Shown here in pieces: positions 24,294 to 33,816 of a stretch of 38,893 nucleotides of DNA (position 1 is the stretch's first letter; each line of letters starts with the position of its first letter). The notes below the pieces were generated by a model. It saw only the letters and a list, made by a program, of their open reading frames with translations. It did no database searches and was not told the DNA's origin. The DNA is from Bacillota bacterium. GTDB taxonomy: Bacteria > Bacillota > Bacilli > Bu12. Where the stretch lies: positions 1 through 38,893 of the forward strand of contig JADBKH010000019.1 of NCBI GenBank assembly GCA_014896485.1, read 5' to 3'. The position numbers were made by a program, and so were the translations under genes.

Positions 24294-26043
24294 TCGAAGG
24301 GGAACCGTTCGCTTGGGTGTGCTCCTGCTCCGCTTGTTCGAGCAAGCGGAGTACGGATGCAGGGTCCACCTCGACCGTAAGCGTCTCTTCGTGATCATAG
24401 AGCACCAAACCGGTGCGTTGCGCTGGCGATTTGCGGACGTAGCGCGCCTGCGTCAGATCGACATCTGCTTTTCCGATGTGCACCCCGGAAAGGTAGGCGC
24501 ACAACATCGCCGCCATGCGTCGATCTTCAGGTGTAGCCGGACCACGCAACAACACATGTGCACCAGGGTAACCGCGCAGATGGAACCAGAGATCATTCGG
24601 CTTGGCAATATGCAGGCTCAGCTGCTCGTTTTGGCGGTTGTTACGCCCCCACATCAGCTGCGCGCCGCTTTCCAGCTGTACAAAAGCCGGGCGGGCTGGC
24701 TGTGGGCGGCGCTTTTGCTTGCTCCGTTTCAAATAGCCTTCCTCTTCAAGCTCGTCTCGGATTTCATCGATGGCCGTCGGTGAGCCTTCTTGGAGCGCGA
24801 TCGCAACGCTTTCCAGGTAGACCAACTCCTGCTGCGCCTTTTCCCGCTGCTCCTGCGCATAGCGTAAGGTCCGCTTTGCCTTGGCATACCGTTTGAAGTA
24901 TTGCTGGGCCATCTGTGTGGGGCGCAGTGTCGGATCGAGCGGTATCTCGATCGACTCTCCCGTGTAGTCGTCGATGAGCACAACACGTTGCGCTCCCGTC
25001 GGGATTTCGGGCAAATGCGCCAAGATCAGCTCTCCCATGCGTTGCAAGCGCTGTGCTTCTTCCGCATCATGTAAACTTTCATCCAGTTTCTCGATCTTGC
25101 GCTGCAGCCGGGTCCGGGCTGTCTTGACGAGTCCCAACAGCTCGCCAGCTTTTTGGGCAATGGCACGTTGGCGGGCCGCTGCTTCGAAATACCGCGCTGC
25201 GGCTTCATTCATTGTCGGAAATGTGACAATCTCAACCTGCGGTTGAGGAGCGATTCCAATGGGCGAAAGGCCGATCGCCTGCGCCTGCTGAAAGGCCACG
25301 GAGGGCACATAACGGTGTTGGCGTACTTGTGCTTGCAATGCCCGCAAGGCCTGTATCCACTCGCTGGAATCGGGGTGCATCTGTACAAATTGCGCTGCCG
25401 TATAAGGCGACCAGCCGGGCAGGGCATGGGCGAAATGCTTGGCGATCGCATCGGTTCCCTTTTCCCGCAGGGCAACGGCCTGGGCGACGACGGGCTCGAT
25501 CTCCTCGGTCGTCGCTTCCAACAGGGAAGGCCCTGAGAGGGGAGGAGCAGGTGTAAAGGTTGCACCGGGTACCAACTGGCGATCGGTCCACTGCGTACCG
25601 CTGACACGCACCAAGGCATCGATGATCCGACCGTCCTGTTCGTCGACCAGGATGGCATTGCTACGCCGCCCCATGACTTCGATCACCAGCCGCCAGACGT
25701 GATCGTCGCCCAATGCGTCGGTATGGCCAATCAGCAGGGAAACCATCCGCTCGACACCATCTTGTTGGACGCCGAGCAGCTCTCCGCCTTCCAGGTATTT
25801 GCGTAACAGTTGACAGAATCGCGGAGGCTGTGTCGGGTTTTCGGCAGGTTCCGAATCGGTGGTGTACAGCCGCGGCAACTGGGGATCGCAAGAGAGCAGC
25901 ATGGTCGTATGCCCGCTGCGCGCACGCAGCAAGAGGCGCAATTCCCTCGGGTACGGTTGGTAGATCTTCACGATTTTTGCGCCTACCCAGCGCATTGCCC
26001 ACTCATGGGCGACGGCGCGTACCCCCAAACCGTCGAGCAACAT
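24244..26043 (-). CDS. rqcH: RqcH (NFACT family) ribosome quality control protein
   Basis: RqcH binds stalled 50S-peptidyl-tRNA complexes and directs alanine tailing of nascent chains. The older name is fibronectin/fibrinogen-binding protein (YloA). The 599-residue product has the NFACT-N domain ([28 protein letters not shown]), the helix-hairpin/coiled-coil arm (about 300-440) and the C-terminal NFACT-R domain ([38 protein letters not shown]). ATG 26043 is used because GGAGGAG lies about nine bases before it. It heads the yloA-to-priA conserved cluster but points away from the following ATPase gene, and its tail overlaps the phoH remnant. Confidence 0.94.
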   Translation of the reverse strand: MLLDGLGVRAVAHEWAMRWVGAKIVKIYQPYPRELRLLLRARSGHTTMLLSCDPQLPRLYTTDSEPAENPTQPPRFCQLLRKYLEGGELLGVQQDGVERMVSLLIGHTDALGDDHVWRLVIEVMGRRSNAILVDEQDGRIIDALVRVSGTQWTDRQLVPGATFTPAPPLSGPSLLEATTEEIEPVVAQAVALREKGTDAIAKHFAHALPGWSPYTAAQFVQMHPDSSEWIQALRALQAQVRQHRYVPSVAFQQAQAIGLSPIGIAPQPQVEIVTFPTMNEAAARYFEAAARQRAIAQKAGELLGLVKTARTRLQRKIEKLDESLHDAEEAQRLQRMGELILAHLPEIPTGAQRVVLIDDYTGESIEIPLDPTLRPTQMAQQYFKRYAKAKRTLRYAQEQREKAQQELVYLESVAIALQEGSPTAIDEIRDELEEEGYLKRSKQKRRPQPARPAFVQLESGAQLMWGRNNRQNEQLSLHIAKPNDLWFHLRGYPGAHVLLRGPATPEDRRMAAMLCAYLSGVHIGKADVDLTQARYVRKSPAQRTGLVLYDHEETLTVEVDPASVLRLLEQAEQEHTQANGSPSTTKDRPPTEPVPNVRP

Positions 26044-26186
26044 GCCCTTCATCTCCTCCATGACCAACGGGCTAGTATACGGAGCCGTGCACATTGCCCG
26101 CAACCCGCCCCATCATCAAGCGCCCTGCAGCTGAATAGGATAGGCGCGACGAGTGTCCAAGCTTTCAAGGTCGAAGGGGTGGACGG

Positions 26187-28922
26187 TTGTCGGAAGATAC
26201 ACAACAGTGGTATGCCCTTCCGGTAGAGCGCGTGCTACAGGTACAGGGCAGCGATAAGGATCGCGGCCTTTCCTCCGAGGAGGCGCAGCGACGCCTGCGG
26301 AGCTTTGGCAGAAACGAGCTGGAAAAGGCGGAAAAGCAACATCCGCTCTTTCTGTTCATTGCGCAGTTTAAGGATTTCATGGTACTGGTTCTGCTGGCCG
26401 CCACCCTTCTTTCTATCCTGCTCGGCGAATATGCCGATGCGCTCACCATTTTGGTGATCATCGTGATCAATGCTGTTTTGGGGTTCTTGCAGGAGTACCG
26501 TGCAGAGCGATCCCTAGAGGCATTACGCGCCCTTTCGGCACCGACGGCAATCGTCTTGCGGGATGGAGACAAACAGACGATTCCCGCTGCTGAAGTGGTC
26601 GTCGGCGATATCGTCTATCTCCAGGAAGGCGATCGCGTTCCTTGCGATCTGCGTCTCTTTACGTGTCGGGCGCTGCAGGTCGATGAATCCGCATTGACAG
26701 GAGAGTCGACGCCGGTGTCCAAGCAACCCGAAGCGTTGGCGGATACGCGTCTGCCGATCGCGGAGCAGAGGAACATGGCATTTATGGGCACCGTGGTGAT
26801 CCGTGGCCACGGGGCAGGGGTTGCAGTTGCCTGTGGCATGCAGTCGCAAATGGGTCAGATCGCCGGCCTGATCCGCCAAAAATCTCCCGAGCAGACTCCC
26901 TTGCAACGTCGGTTGGCGACGCTTGGCCGTTACCTCGTCTACGGTTGTCTGGGCATTACCGCCCTGGTTGTCCTGCTCGGACTGTGGCGGGGGGAACCTC
27001 TCTACCAGATGATCCTGGCGGGAGTCTCCCTTGCGGTTGCTTCGATTCCCGAGGGGTTGCCAGCGATGGTGACGATCGCGCTGTCGCTCGGTGTACAACG
27101 CATGATACGACGCAATGCGGTGGTGCGTAAGCTCCCTTCGGTCGAAACGCTGGGATCCGCAACCGTGATCTGCGCCGACAAGACAGGTACGCTCACACAA
27201 AACCGCATGACGGTCACCCAAGTCGTTACCCTCCAGCAATTCTGGCATCTGCAGCGCCCATCTGAAGCCGTCCAAAGTCAGGAAGCACTGGTATGGATGC
27301 ACAACGGTCGAAAAGTCTCGATACAACGGCAACCTTTGGTACGCAGGCTGGCCGAAATTGCTGTCCTATGCAACAATGCCGAGCCCGATCGCCTACATCC
27401 GCAGGTGTACCGAGGCGATCCGACCGAAGTGGCACTTTTGGAGATGGTGGCTGCAACGGGGGTAGAGTCGACAGCGACACGGGCGGCATGGTCGGTTTTG
27501 CGGGAGCTCCCGTTTGATTCCAACCGCAAGCGGATGAGTGTGATTGCTCAGTTGGAGGGAGAAGTGGTTGTCTTCTGTAAAGGGGCACCCGATCTGCTGC
27601 TCCAGCGTTGCTCTGCCTGGTTTGACGGGGAGCACGCTCGTCCTCTTCAAACGGCCGATCGCCAAAAGCTCCTACGTGCCAACGAAACGATGGCCGCTTC
27701 GGCACTGCGGGTTTTGGCCCTCTGCTACCGTCCGAATGCCCAAGGACTGTTGAATGCAACGGAAGAGCAGATTGAACGCGACTTGGTCTTTGTCGGACTG
27801 GTTGGGATGATCGATCCACCGCGTCCGGGCGTGCGGGAAGCAGTTGCCCGCTGCCGGCATGCTGGCGTGCGCACGATCATGATCACCGGCGATCATCGGG
27901 CAACTGCCGTTGCGGTTGCCCGAGAGATTGGGCTTTTGCCAGATGACGGTGAGGTGATCAGCGGTGAAGAGCTTGACTGTATCGACCAAAAGGAACTCGA
28001 GGCGCGCATCGAGCGCATCTATGTCTTTGCTCGCGTCGCTCCAGAGCACAAGTTGCGCATTGTGCAGGCGCTGCGCAGCAGGGGCGAGATCGTCGCCATG
28101 ACCGGGGATGGGGTCAACGATGCACCCGCCATCAAGCAAGCCGATATCGGCATTGCCATGGGACGATCGGGCACAGAGGTGGCCAAGGAAGCAGCCGCCT
28201 TGGTACTGCAGGACGACAATTTCGCGACCATTGTCGCTGCTATTGAAGAAGGCCGCGGCATCTACGACAACATCCGCAAGTTCATCCGCTATATGCTCGC
28301 CTCCAACGTGGGAGAATTGCTGGTGATGTTCGTCGCCATGCTACTCGGCATGCCGTTGCCGCTGATTCCCATTCAGATTCTGTGGGTCAATCTCGTCACC
28401 GATGGCTTGCCAGGAATTGCCCTCAGCCTCGATCCGACCGACGCTGCGGTGATGGAGCGGCCACCCCATTCTCCGACGGAAGGCCCCTTTGCCCGGGGGT
28501 TGGGCCGACGGATTGCTGGGCGTGGCCTGTACATCGGCTTTGCCTCGCTCTTTGTCTTCTACCTGGCATTGCGGGTAAGTGGGGAAGGGATGGCCTATGC
28601 CCAATCGATGGCGTTTGCCATGCTGGTTACCACGCAACTCTTCTACGTCTTTGAGTGCCGCAGTGAACAGCGCTCGATCTGGGAGGCCGGCTGGCTCAAA
28701 AACCGAGCCCTGGTCATCGCCGTCGCGATCTCGTTTGTGTTGCTGTGGGTCACGCTGTATGTTCCCCTTTTGCAGCCTATCTTCCATACCGTTCCGCTCA
28801 ATTTTCAAGATTGGCTTTTGATCATCGCCTTGGCTGCCCTGCCCATTCTAAGTAGCGGGTTACGCCTGTTGGCCCATACCGTGGGCACAGCCATCCACGG
28901 TGCAGCCGGACACAGCGACTGA
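26187..28922 (+). CDS. Cation-translocating P-type ATPase (SERCA-like, calcium)
   Basis: A 911-residue membrane pump like B. subtilis YloB, which exports or stores Ca2+. Features in order: N-terminal cation ATPase domain ([18 protein letters not shown]), TM1-2, actuator loop with [11 protein letters not shown]3-4 with the PEGLP calcium-site motif ([12 protein letters not shown]), phosphorylation site D331 in CADKTGTLT, nucleotide domain ([17 protein letters not shown]), [10 protein letters not shown], and six C-terminal helices with [13 protein letters not shown]. The start is TTG with an AAGGGGTGG ribosome site. It is divergent from rqcH with about 143 bases between. Intact. Confidence 0.93.
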   Translation: MSEDTQQWYALPVERVLQVQGSDKDRGLSSEEAQRRLRSFGRNELEKAEKQHPLFLFIAQFKDFMVLVLLAATLLSILLGEYADALTILVIIVINAVLGFLQEYRAERSLEALRALSAPTAIVLRDGDKQTIPAAEVVVGDIVYLQEGDRVPCDLRLFTCRALQVDESALTGESTPVSKQPEALADTRLPIAEQRNMAFMGTVVIRGHGAGVAVACGMQSQMGQIAGLIRQKSPEQTPLQRRLATLGRYLVYGCLGITALVVLLGLWRGEPLYQMILAGVSLAVASIPEGLPAMVTIALSLGVQRMIRRNAVVRKLPSVETLGSATVICADKTGTLTQNRMTVTQVVTLQQFWHLQRPSEAVQSQEALVWMHNGRKVSIQRQPLVRRLAEIAVLCNNAEPDRLHPQVYRGDPTEVALLEMVAATGVESTATRAAWSVLRELPFDSNRKRMSVIAQLEGEVVVFCKGAPDLLLQRCSAWFDGEHARPLQTADRQKLLRANETMAASALRVLALCYRPNAQGLLNATEEQIERDLVFVGLVGMIDPPRPGVREAVARCRHAGVRTIMITGDHRATAVAVAREIGLLPDDGEVISGEELDCIDQKELEARIERIYVFARVAPEHKLRIVQALRSRGEIVAMTGDGVNDAPAIKQADIGIAMGRSGTEVAKEAAALVLQDDNFATIVAAIEEGRGIYDNIRKFIRYMLASNVGELLVMFVAMLLGMPLPLIPIQILWVNLVTDGLPGIALSLDPTDAAVMERPPHSPTEGPFARGLGRRIAGRGLYIGFASLFVFYLALRVSGEGMAYAQSMAFAMLVTTQLFYVFECRSEQRSIWEAGWLKNRALVIAVAISFVLLWVTLYVPLLQPIFHTVPLNFQDWLLIIALAALPILSSGLRLLAHTVGTAIHGAAGHSD

Positions 28923-29365
28923 ACCGCGAGGTTCGACAGCATCTGACAAGTACTATATGTTATCTTTAAAAGTGCGAACGTGCTTGTAAGCCGCTTGCGA
29001 AAGCGCATGAAAGGGCGTGGCCAGTGGAACAGTTCATCGATTTCTGTTGGGGCCCACTGACATTGCACCGTGGGACATTCACCTGGGGAAAAGAACGTGG
29101 ACAATGATCTGACAAGTTTCTCGATTCAGAAGTTGGCCCTTTATTGTAAAAGCTGGAGTTTCGTCGGTGGAATGGACCACAGTGGTTCTCGATCGTACTG
29201 CGTTGCTTAACCCGCGAATCAATGTCTACGTCGAGATTCGCCGTGCTCAGGATGGTGCCTGGCAATCTAACTGGTGCTATGCTTTGCATGACGTGGAAAC
29301 CTATTTTTTGTTATAGATTTCTTTATGAATGGCAGCAGGAAGTGGCTCGTCAGGGAGGGACTGTA
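28923..29365. other. Gap with no clear gene before the formamidase remnant
   Basis: About 440 bases. A 49-codon plus-strand ORF at 29167-29316 (GTG start, MEWTTVVLDRTALLNPRINV...) and the tail of another frame ending FTWGKERGQ at about 29103 look protein-like but match nothing I know. ATCTGACAAG occurs twice (28942 and 29107). It may be decayed coding DNA, like the adjacent fmdA remnant. Confidence 0.45.
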
Positions 29366-30335
29366 TTGGTACGTACATTGATTTCGGTTGACCCCACAAA
29401 ACCGGTTGAAGACCAACGCGAGGTACTACAAAACCGCTGGCATCCGGATATTCCGCCCATTGCCAGCGTCAAACCGGGTGATGATTTTGTTGTCGAGAGC
29501 GTCGATTGGACTGGCGGTCAGGTCCGTAACGATGACGATGCCTCCGATATTCGGGACATGGATCTGACGCGTGTCCACTATTTGACAGGCCCCATCCGCA
29601 TCGAAGGAGCAGAGCCGGGTGATCTACTGATTGTGGATATTCTGGACTTGGGACCCCACCCCAAGAGTGGCTGGGGCTACACAGGCATCTTTGCCAAGGT
29701 CAACGGTGGTGGCTTTCTCACTGAGTGCTTCCCCGAAGCCACATAAAGCCATTTGGGACTTTGATGGCAAATGGGCCTTCGCGCCATGTTCCCAAAGGTC
29801 GCATCCCTAGTCTGCCTCATCCTGGCATTATGGGTACGGCACCCAGCCAGGAGATGCTGGACAAGTGGAACCAACGAGAACGTAAACTCATTCAAACCAA
29901 CCCCGAACGTGTACCCGCGCTGGCGATGCCACTTGAACCGACCAACGTTATGGCCACAGGCCTTAAGCCAGGTACGGCCGCCTTCGAGCGAATTGCCAAG
30001 GAAGGTGCGCGAAGTTTTCCAGCTACCTGGTCTTTGAAGGTTATTCCGTGGACGAAGACGGCAATCAATACTCTCTTGATCCTCATGTGGCTTACTGGCG
30101 GGCCTGCTTAGAAGCCGTATCCTATCTACAAAAATTTGGCTACACCGGCGAAGAGGCTTACGTGATTCTCGGCGCGGCACCCATTGAAGCACGTATTAGC
30201 TCTATCGTAGACATTCCCAACGCCTGCTGCACGCTGTGGCTACCGACGGAAATCTTCGATTTCGACATTCGGCCTACGGAAGCCGGTCCTCACCGATCTG
30301 TAGAGGGTGGGCAGATCGCTGAGGCAAGATCGTAG
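29366..30335 (+). pseudogene. fmdA: Formamidase/acetamidase, decayed
   Basis: The first 126 codons read cleanly from TTG 29366 (GGGAGG upstream): MVRTLISVDPTKPVED, NRWHPDIPPIASVKPGD, DIRDMDLTRVHYLTGPI and GDLLIVDILDLGPHPKSGWGYTGIFAK, typical of acetamidase/formamidase enzymes that release ammonia from short amides. A one-base insertion near 29744 creates a stop. A second shift near 29765 leads to GPSRHVPKGRIPSLPHPGIMGTAPS...KEGARSFP. A third change near 30015, with loss of about 100 residues, joins SSYLVFEGYSVDEDGNQYSLD...AAPIEARISSIVDIPNACCTLWLPTEIFDFDIRP. The gene is dead, though each segment is well conserved, suggesting recent decay. Confidence 0.85.
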
Positions 30336-30379
30336 GAAGCCTTGCTTCATGACGAATGGTCGATAGGCGAAAGACCATG

Positions 30380-30417
30380 GGAAAGGGCCACCTGCAGAAG
30401 GGCAGGTGGCCCTTTCC
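30380..30417. terminator. 16-bp perfect hairpin upstream of dapF
   Basis: GGAAAGGGCCACCTGC, a six-base loop AGAAGG, then GCAGGTGGCCCTTTCC: a perfect 16-bp stem. It lies 45 bases after the formamidase remnant and 63 before the dapF start. No T-run follows the stem, so it is a strong structure but an unusual terminator. It could act as a bidirectional barrier. Confidence 0.6.
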
Positions 30418-30480
30418 TGTGGGATGCGTTTGGCCCACAGCATCGAAGCGGTTAAGATGAATACCAGTGGAGGTTTTGCG

Positions 30481-31335
30481 GTGGAGTTTTGGAAAATGCA
30501 CGGATTGGGCAACGACTTTGTCGTCGTCGGCGTAGTGGATGCCTTGCCGGATCATGCCGCATCCTTGTCGGTCCAATGGTGTGATCGTCATTTTGGAATC
30601 GGTGCCGACGGTGTGCTCTTCGTTCTTTCAGGAGGATTGCCCGGCCAGGAGGCCCCGTTTACCATGCGCATGTTCAACCCCGATGGTTCGGAGGCAGAGA
30701 TGTGTGGCAACGGCATTCGCTGTGTCGCCTCCTTCTTGCGGCGTAAGGGAGCGTGGCAAGCAGAGGAACTCTCTGTCGCTACCCTTGCTGGATTACAGCA
30801 TCTTACCTTCCGCGGCCACACGCGTTGGGAGGACGTCGTCGAGGTTGATATGGGTCGCCCGCAGCTTGACGGGCTCCAGATCCCGACCCGCCATGCAGGT
30901 GCTGTGATCGATCAGCCGATCGAGGCGGGTGGACGCACGTTTGCGTATACTGCTGTCTCGATGGGCAATCCCCATGCCGTCATCTTTGTGGATGATCCGC
31001 ATGCGCTGCCATTGGCGGAGGTTGGGCCACAGATCGAGCACCATCCTGATTTTCCGCAACGCACCAATGTCGAGTTTGTGGGGTTTTCCGGAAATGTACT
31101 GACCGTCGATGTGTGGGAGCGGGGGGCTGGGGCCACGTTGGCCTGCGGGACAGGTGCCTGTGCTGCTGCAGTGGCGGCCGCTTGGACGGGCCGTGCGCCG
31201 CGCGAGACGCAGGTGCGCTTACCGGGAGGGACCCTTCAGATTCGTTGGGCAGAAGATGATCATGTACACATGACCGGGCCAGCTACCGTCGTCTTTACCG
31301 GGGATTGGCCGCACAAGGAGGACGTTTCAGCGTGA
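30481..31335 (+). CDS. dapF: Diaminopimelate epimerase
   Basis: DapF converts LL- to meso-diaminopimelate for peptidoglycan and lysine synthesis in the cytoplasm. In the 284-residue product the two catalytic cysteines are C75 in EMCGNGIRC and C222 in ACGTGAC. Further landmarks are MHGLGNDFVVV, RMFNPDGSEAEMCG and SMGNPHAVIFV. GTG 30481 is chosen because GTGGAGG lies seven bases upstream and the protein then begins MEFWKMHGLG like its relatives; an ATG at 30457 is the alternative. Its TGA overlaps the dapL start (GTGA), so the two are translationally coupled and complete the aminotransferase route of lysine synthesis. Confidence 0.95.
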   Translation: MEFWKMHGLGNDFVVVGVVDALPDHAASLSVQWCDRHFGIGADGVLFVLSGGLPGQEAPFTMRMFNPDGSEAEMCGNGIRCVASFLRRKGAWQAEELSVATLAGLQHLTFRGHTRWEDVVEVDMGRPQLDGLQIPTRHAGAVIDQPIEAGGRTFAYTAVSMGNPHAVIFVDDPHALPLAEVGPQIEHHPDFPQRTNVEFVGFSGNVLTVDVWERGAGATLACGTGACAAAVAAAWTGRAPRETQVRLPGGTLQIRWAEDDHVHMTGPATVVFTGDWPHKEDVSA

Positions 31336-32510
31336 GTCGGTTTGCATCACAACGCATCAGTCAGGTACCGCCTTATCTCTTTGCTGAACTCGACAAGAAA
31401 GAGGCCGCTTTGCGCGCCGCAGGGCGGGACGTGATCAGTTTGGGCATCGGCGATCCGGATCGTCCGACACCGGATTTCATCCGCGATCGCATGCATGCAG
31501 CCATCGATGACCCCAGCAACCACCGTTATCCGGCGTATGCGGGCAGTACCGCTTTTCGCCAGGCGGTCGCCGATTACTATCAGCGCCGGTATGGCGTCAC
31601 CCTCGATCCACAGCGGGAGGTCATGGCGCTGATCGGCAGTAAGGAAGGGATCGGCCATCTCGCGTGGGCGTTGGTCGACCCAGGGGATGTCGTACTGGTG
31701 CCCGATCCCGGCTACCCTGTCTATCGGATTGCCACCCTTTTTGCCGGTGGGCAACCGTACGATCTGCCCCTGTTGCCGCGCAACGCCTTTTTGCCCGATC
31801 TGGACGCCATTCCCAACGATGTGCTTGAACGTGCCAAACTGCTCTACTTGAATTATCCGAACAACCCGACAGCCGCCGTCTGTGACGTGGCGTTCTACGA
31901 ACGGGTGGTCGATCTGGCCCGCCGATACAACATCGCAGTCGCTGCTGATCTCGCGTATGGCGAAATCACTTTCGGTGGTTATGAAGCACCCAGCATCCTC
32001 CAGGTTCCAGGAGCGAAAGAGATAGCGGTCGAATTTGGCTCCCTTTCCAAGCCGTTTAATATGACGGGATGGCGCATCGGATACGTCGTCGGCAATGCAG
32101 AGATCATTGCCGCTTTGGGGATCATCAAGACCAACTTGGATTCAGGGCAGTTTACCGCTGTGCAGCAGGCAGCAATCACCGCCCTGCGAACACCAGATGA
32201 AGCTGTAGCGCAGGCACAGGCACTTTACGCGCAACGCCAGCAGACAATGCTGGAGGCACTCCGCCAACTCGGTTTGGAGGTCTCGCCCCCCAAGGGGAGC
32301 TTCTATCTGTGGTTGCCAACGCCGCCTGGGTACACTTCAGCTGCCTTTGCCGACGCCGTCTTACAGCAGACGGCTGTGGTCGTCTCTCCGGGCAGCGCTT
32401 TTGGGCCTTCGGGAGAGGGATTTTTCCGGATCTCCTTGACTGTCGACACTTCCAGACTGCAAGAAGCTGCACGGCGCTTGGCCCAGGACTTGCAGGTAAG
32501 GTGGAGATGA
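31332..32510 (+). CDS. dapL: LL-diaminopimelate aminotransferase (class I/II PLP enzyme)
   Basis: The fold is aminotransferase class I. Context beside dapF supports LL-diaminopimelate aminotransferase, which makes LL-DAP directly from tetrahydrodipicolinate. The 392-residue product has the PLP lysine K240 in SLSKPFNMTGWRIG, LGIGDPDRPTP near the N-terminus (substrate loop), YLNYPNNPTAA with the PLP-contacting asparagine, and the C-terminal FFRISLT arginine. GTG 31332 overlaps the dapF stop by four bases, with AAGGAGG upstream. Other aminotransferases of this class share these motifs, so the exact substrate is inferred from the neighbour. Confidence 0.88.
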   Translation: MSRFASQRISQVPPYLFAELDKKEAALRAAGRDVISLGIGDPDRPTPDFIRDRMHAAIDDPSNHRYPAYAGSTAFRQAVADYYQRRYGVTLDPQREVMALIGSKEGIGHLAWALVDPGDVVLVPDPGYPVYRIATLFAGGQPYDLPLLPRNAFLPDLDAIPNDVLERAKLLYLNYPNNPTAAVCDVAFYERVVDLARRYNIAVAADLAYGEITFGGYEAPSILQVPGAKEIAVEFGSLSKPFNMTGWRIGYVVGNAEIIAALGIIKTNLDSGQFTAVQQAAITALRTPDEAVAQAQALYAQRQQTMLEALRQLGLEVSPPKGSFYLWLPTPPGYTSAAFADAVLQQTAVVVSPGSAFGPSGEGFFRISLTVDTSRLQEAARRLAQDLQVRWR

Positions 32511-32613
32511 CGGTAGTATGGTTCAATAACGGGGCGCCAGAAGGCGCTGGAATGAGAGGAGCCTCCCTCAGGGAGATCGGGTGCACCATTTTGCCCAGGG
32601 AGAAGGATGCTTG

Positions 32614-32892
32614 TTGGGAATTCAGCTCATCAATATAGGCTTTGGCAACATTGTATCGGCCAACCGGATTGTCTCGATCGTCAGCCCCGAGTCGGCGCCG
32701 ATCAAACGGATCGTTCAGGAAGCACGGGATCGTGGACGTCTGATCGATGCGACCTACGGCCGCCGAACACGGGCAGTCATCGTTACCGACAGTGATCATG
32801 TCATTCTTTCTGCAGTTCAGCCGGAAACGGTGGCGCACCGTCTCAGTGAGCAGACAAGCAATATCAAAAATGAAGATGAAATCGGCCTTTGA
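32614..32892 (+). CDS. remA: RemA-like extracellular matrix regulatory protein (DUF370)
   Basis: RemA is a small DNA-binding protein that activates biofilm-matrix genes in B. subtilis by wrapping DNA. The segment [20 protein letters not shown] followed by [34 protein letters not shown] is almost the family consensus. The TTG at 32614 (M-G-I-Q-L-I-N-I-G) has AGGGAGAAGGA about seven bases upstream; GTG 32581 would add eleven atypical residues. The product is 92 residues, a normal size. It lies just before gmk, as in B. subtilis ylzA-gmk. Confidence 0.92.
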   Translation: MGIQLINIGFGNIVSANRIVSIVSPESAPIKRIVQEARDRGRLIDATYGRRTRAVIVTDSDHVILSAVQPETVAHRLSEQTSNIKNEDEIGL

Positions 32893-32930
32893 TCCATTTG
32901 ATTTGATCCAAAGGTAAGGAGCGGGCATTC

Positions 32931-33566
32931 GTGGCAGATCTGACGGACGCAGGGCTGTTGTTTGTGCTTTCAGGCCCTTCAGGTGTTGGGAAGGGGACGG
33001 TGGGGCGTGCCCTGCGCAAGAGGTTGCCACAGTTGGCCTATTCGGTTTCTGTGACGACGCGTCCGCCACGTCCGGGCGAGCGCGATGGTGTGGATTACTT
33101 TTTTGTCGCTCCACCGCGCTTTCAGGAAATGATCGCCCAAGGTGAGGTCTTGGAGTGGGCGGAGGTCTATGGCCACTGGTATGGAACCCCTCGGGCCTTC
33201 GTCGAAAAACTGTTGCGCTCCCATATCGATATCCTGCTGGAGATCGATACCCAAGGGGCGATGCAGGTAAAGGAGCGCTATCCAGACGCGGTAACGCTCT
33301 TTTTGCTTCCACCGTCCCTCAAAGAATTGCGGAAGCGGATCGAACGACGCGGCACGGAGACGCGAGAAGCAGCAGCAGAGCGGTTCCGATCGGCCCAAGT
33401 GGAGTTGACACTGGCGCCTCGATACGACTATGCGATTGTCAACGATCGCCTTGACGAGGCCGTGCGCCGATGCGAAGCCGTCGTGGTCGCGGAGCACTGT
33501 CGCAGCAGGCGGTTGCGTTTTCCCCAATATGCCGCTGAGATCAACAGAGAGGAGGACATTCGGTGA
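32931..33566 (+). CDS. gmk: Guanylate kinase
   Basis: Gmk phosphorylates GMP to GDP. The 211-residue enzyme has the P-loop SGPSGVGKGT at about residues 14-23, the GMP-binding block SVSVTTRPPRPGERDGVDYFFV, GHWYGTPRAFVE and LLEIDTQGAMQVK. The GTG start is preceded by GGTAAGGAG. The stop overlaps the rpoZ GTG (GTGA at 33563-33566), indicating coupled translation. It is cotranscribed with remA, 38 bases upstream. Confidence 0.95.
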   Translation: MADLTDAGLLFVLSGPSGVGKGTVGRALRKRLPQLAYSVSVTTRPPRPGERDGVDYFFVAPPRFQEMIAQGEVLEWAEVYGHWYGTPRAFVEKLLRSHIDILLEIDTQGAMQVKERYPDAVTLFLLPPSLKELRKRIERRGTETREAAAERFRSAQVELTLAPRYDYAIVNDRLDEAVRRCEAVVVAEHCRSRRLRFPQYAAEINREEDIR

Positions 33567-33763
33567 TTCAACCTTCGACCGATGAACTGACAAAGCGTTA
33601 CCCTTCGCGCTATGCGTTGGCCGTCGTTGCGGCACGCCGTGCGCGGGAACTCAACGATGGTGCCAAACCGTTGGTAGAGACAACACCTGCCGAAAAACCG
33701 GTCAGTATCGCACTGCGTGAGATTGCAGCGGGCCGTGTGGGCGTCGGATTGCCCAGAAAGTAA
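33563..33763 (+). CDS. rpoZ: RNA polymerase omega subunit
   Basis: Omega helps assemble and stabilise RNA polymerase. The 66-residue protein has SRYALAVVAARRAREL, the conserved helix that contacts beta-prime, followed by KPVSIALREIAAGRVGV. GTG start overlapping the gmk stop, with GAGAGGAGG upstream. The order gmk-rpoZ-coaBC is standard. Confidence 0.94.
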   Translation: MIQPSTDELTKRYPSRYALAVVAARRARELNDGAKPLVETTPAEKPVSIALREIAAGRVGVGLPRK

Positions 33764-33816
33764 GGCAAGAGCGCCCCAGGAATTGAGCGTGTTGTAGAAA
33801 GTGGGAGAGGGAAAAG

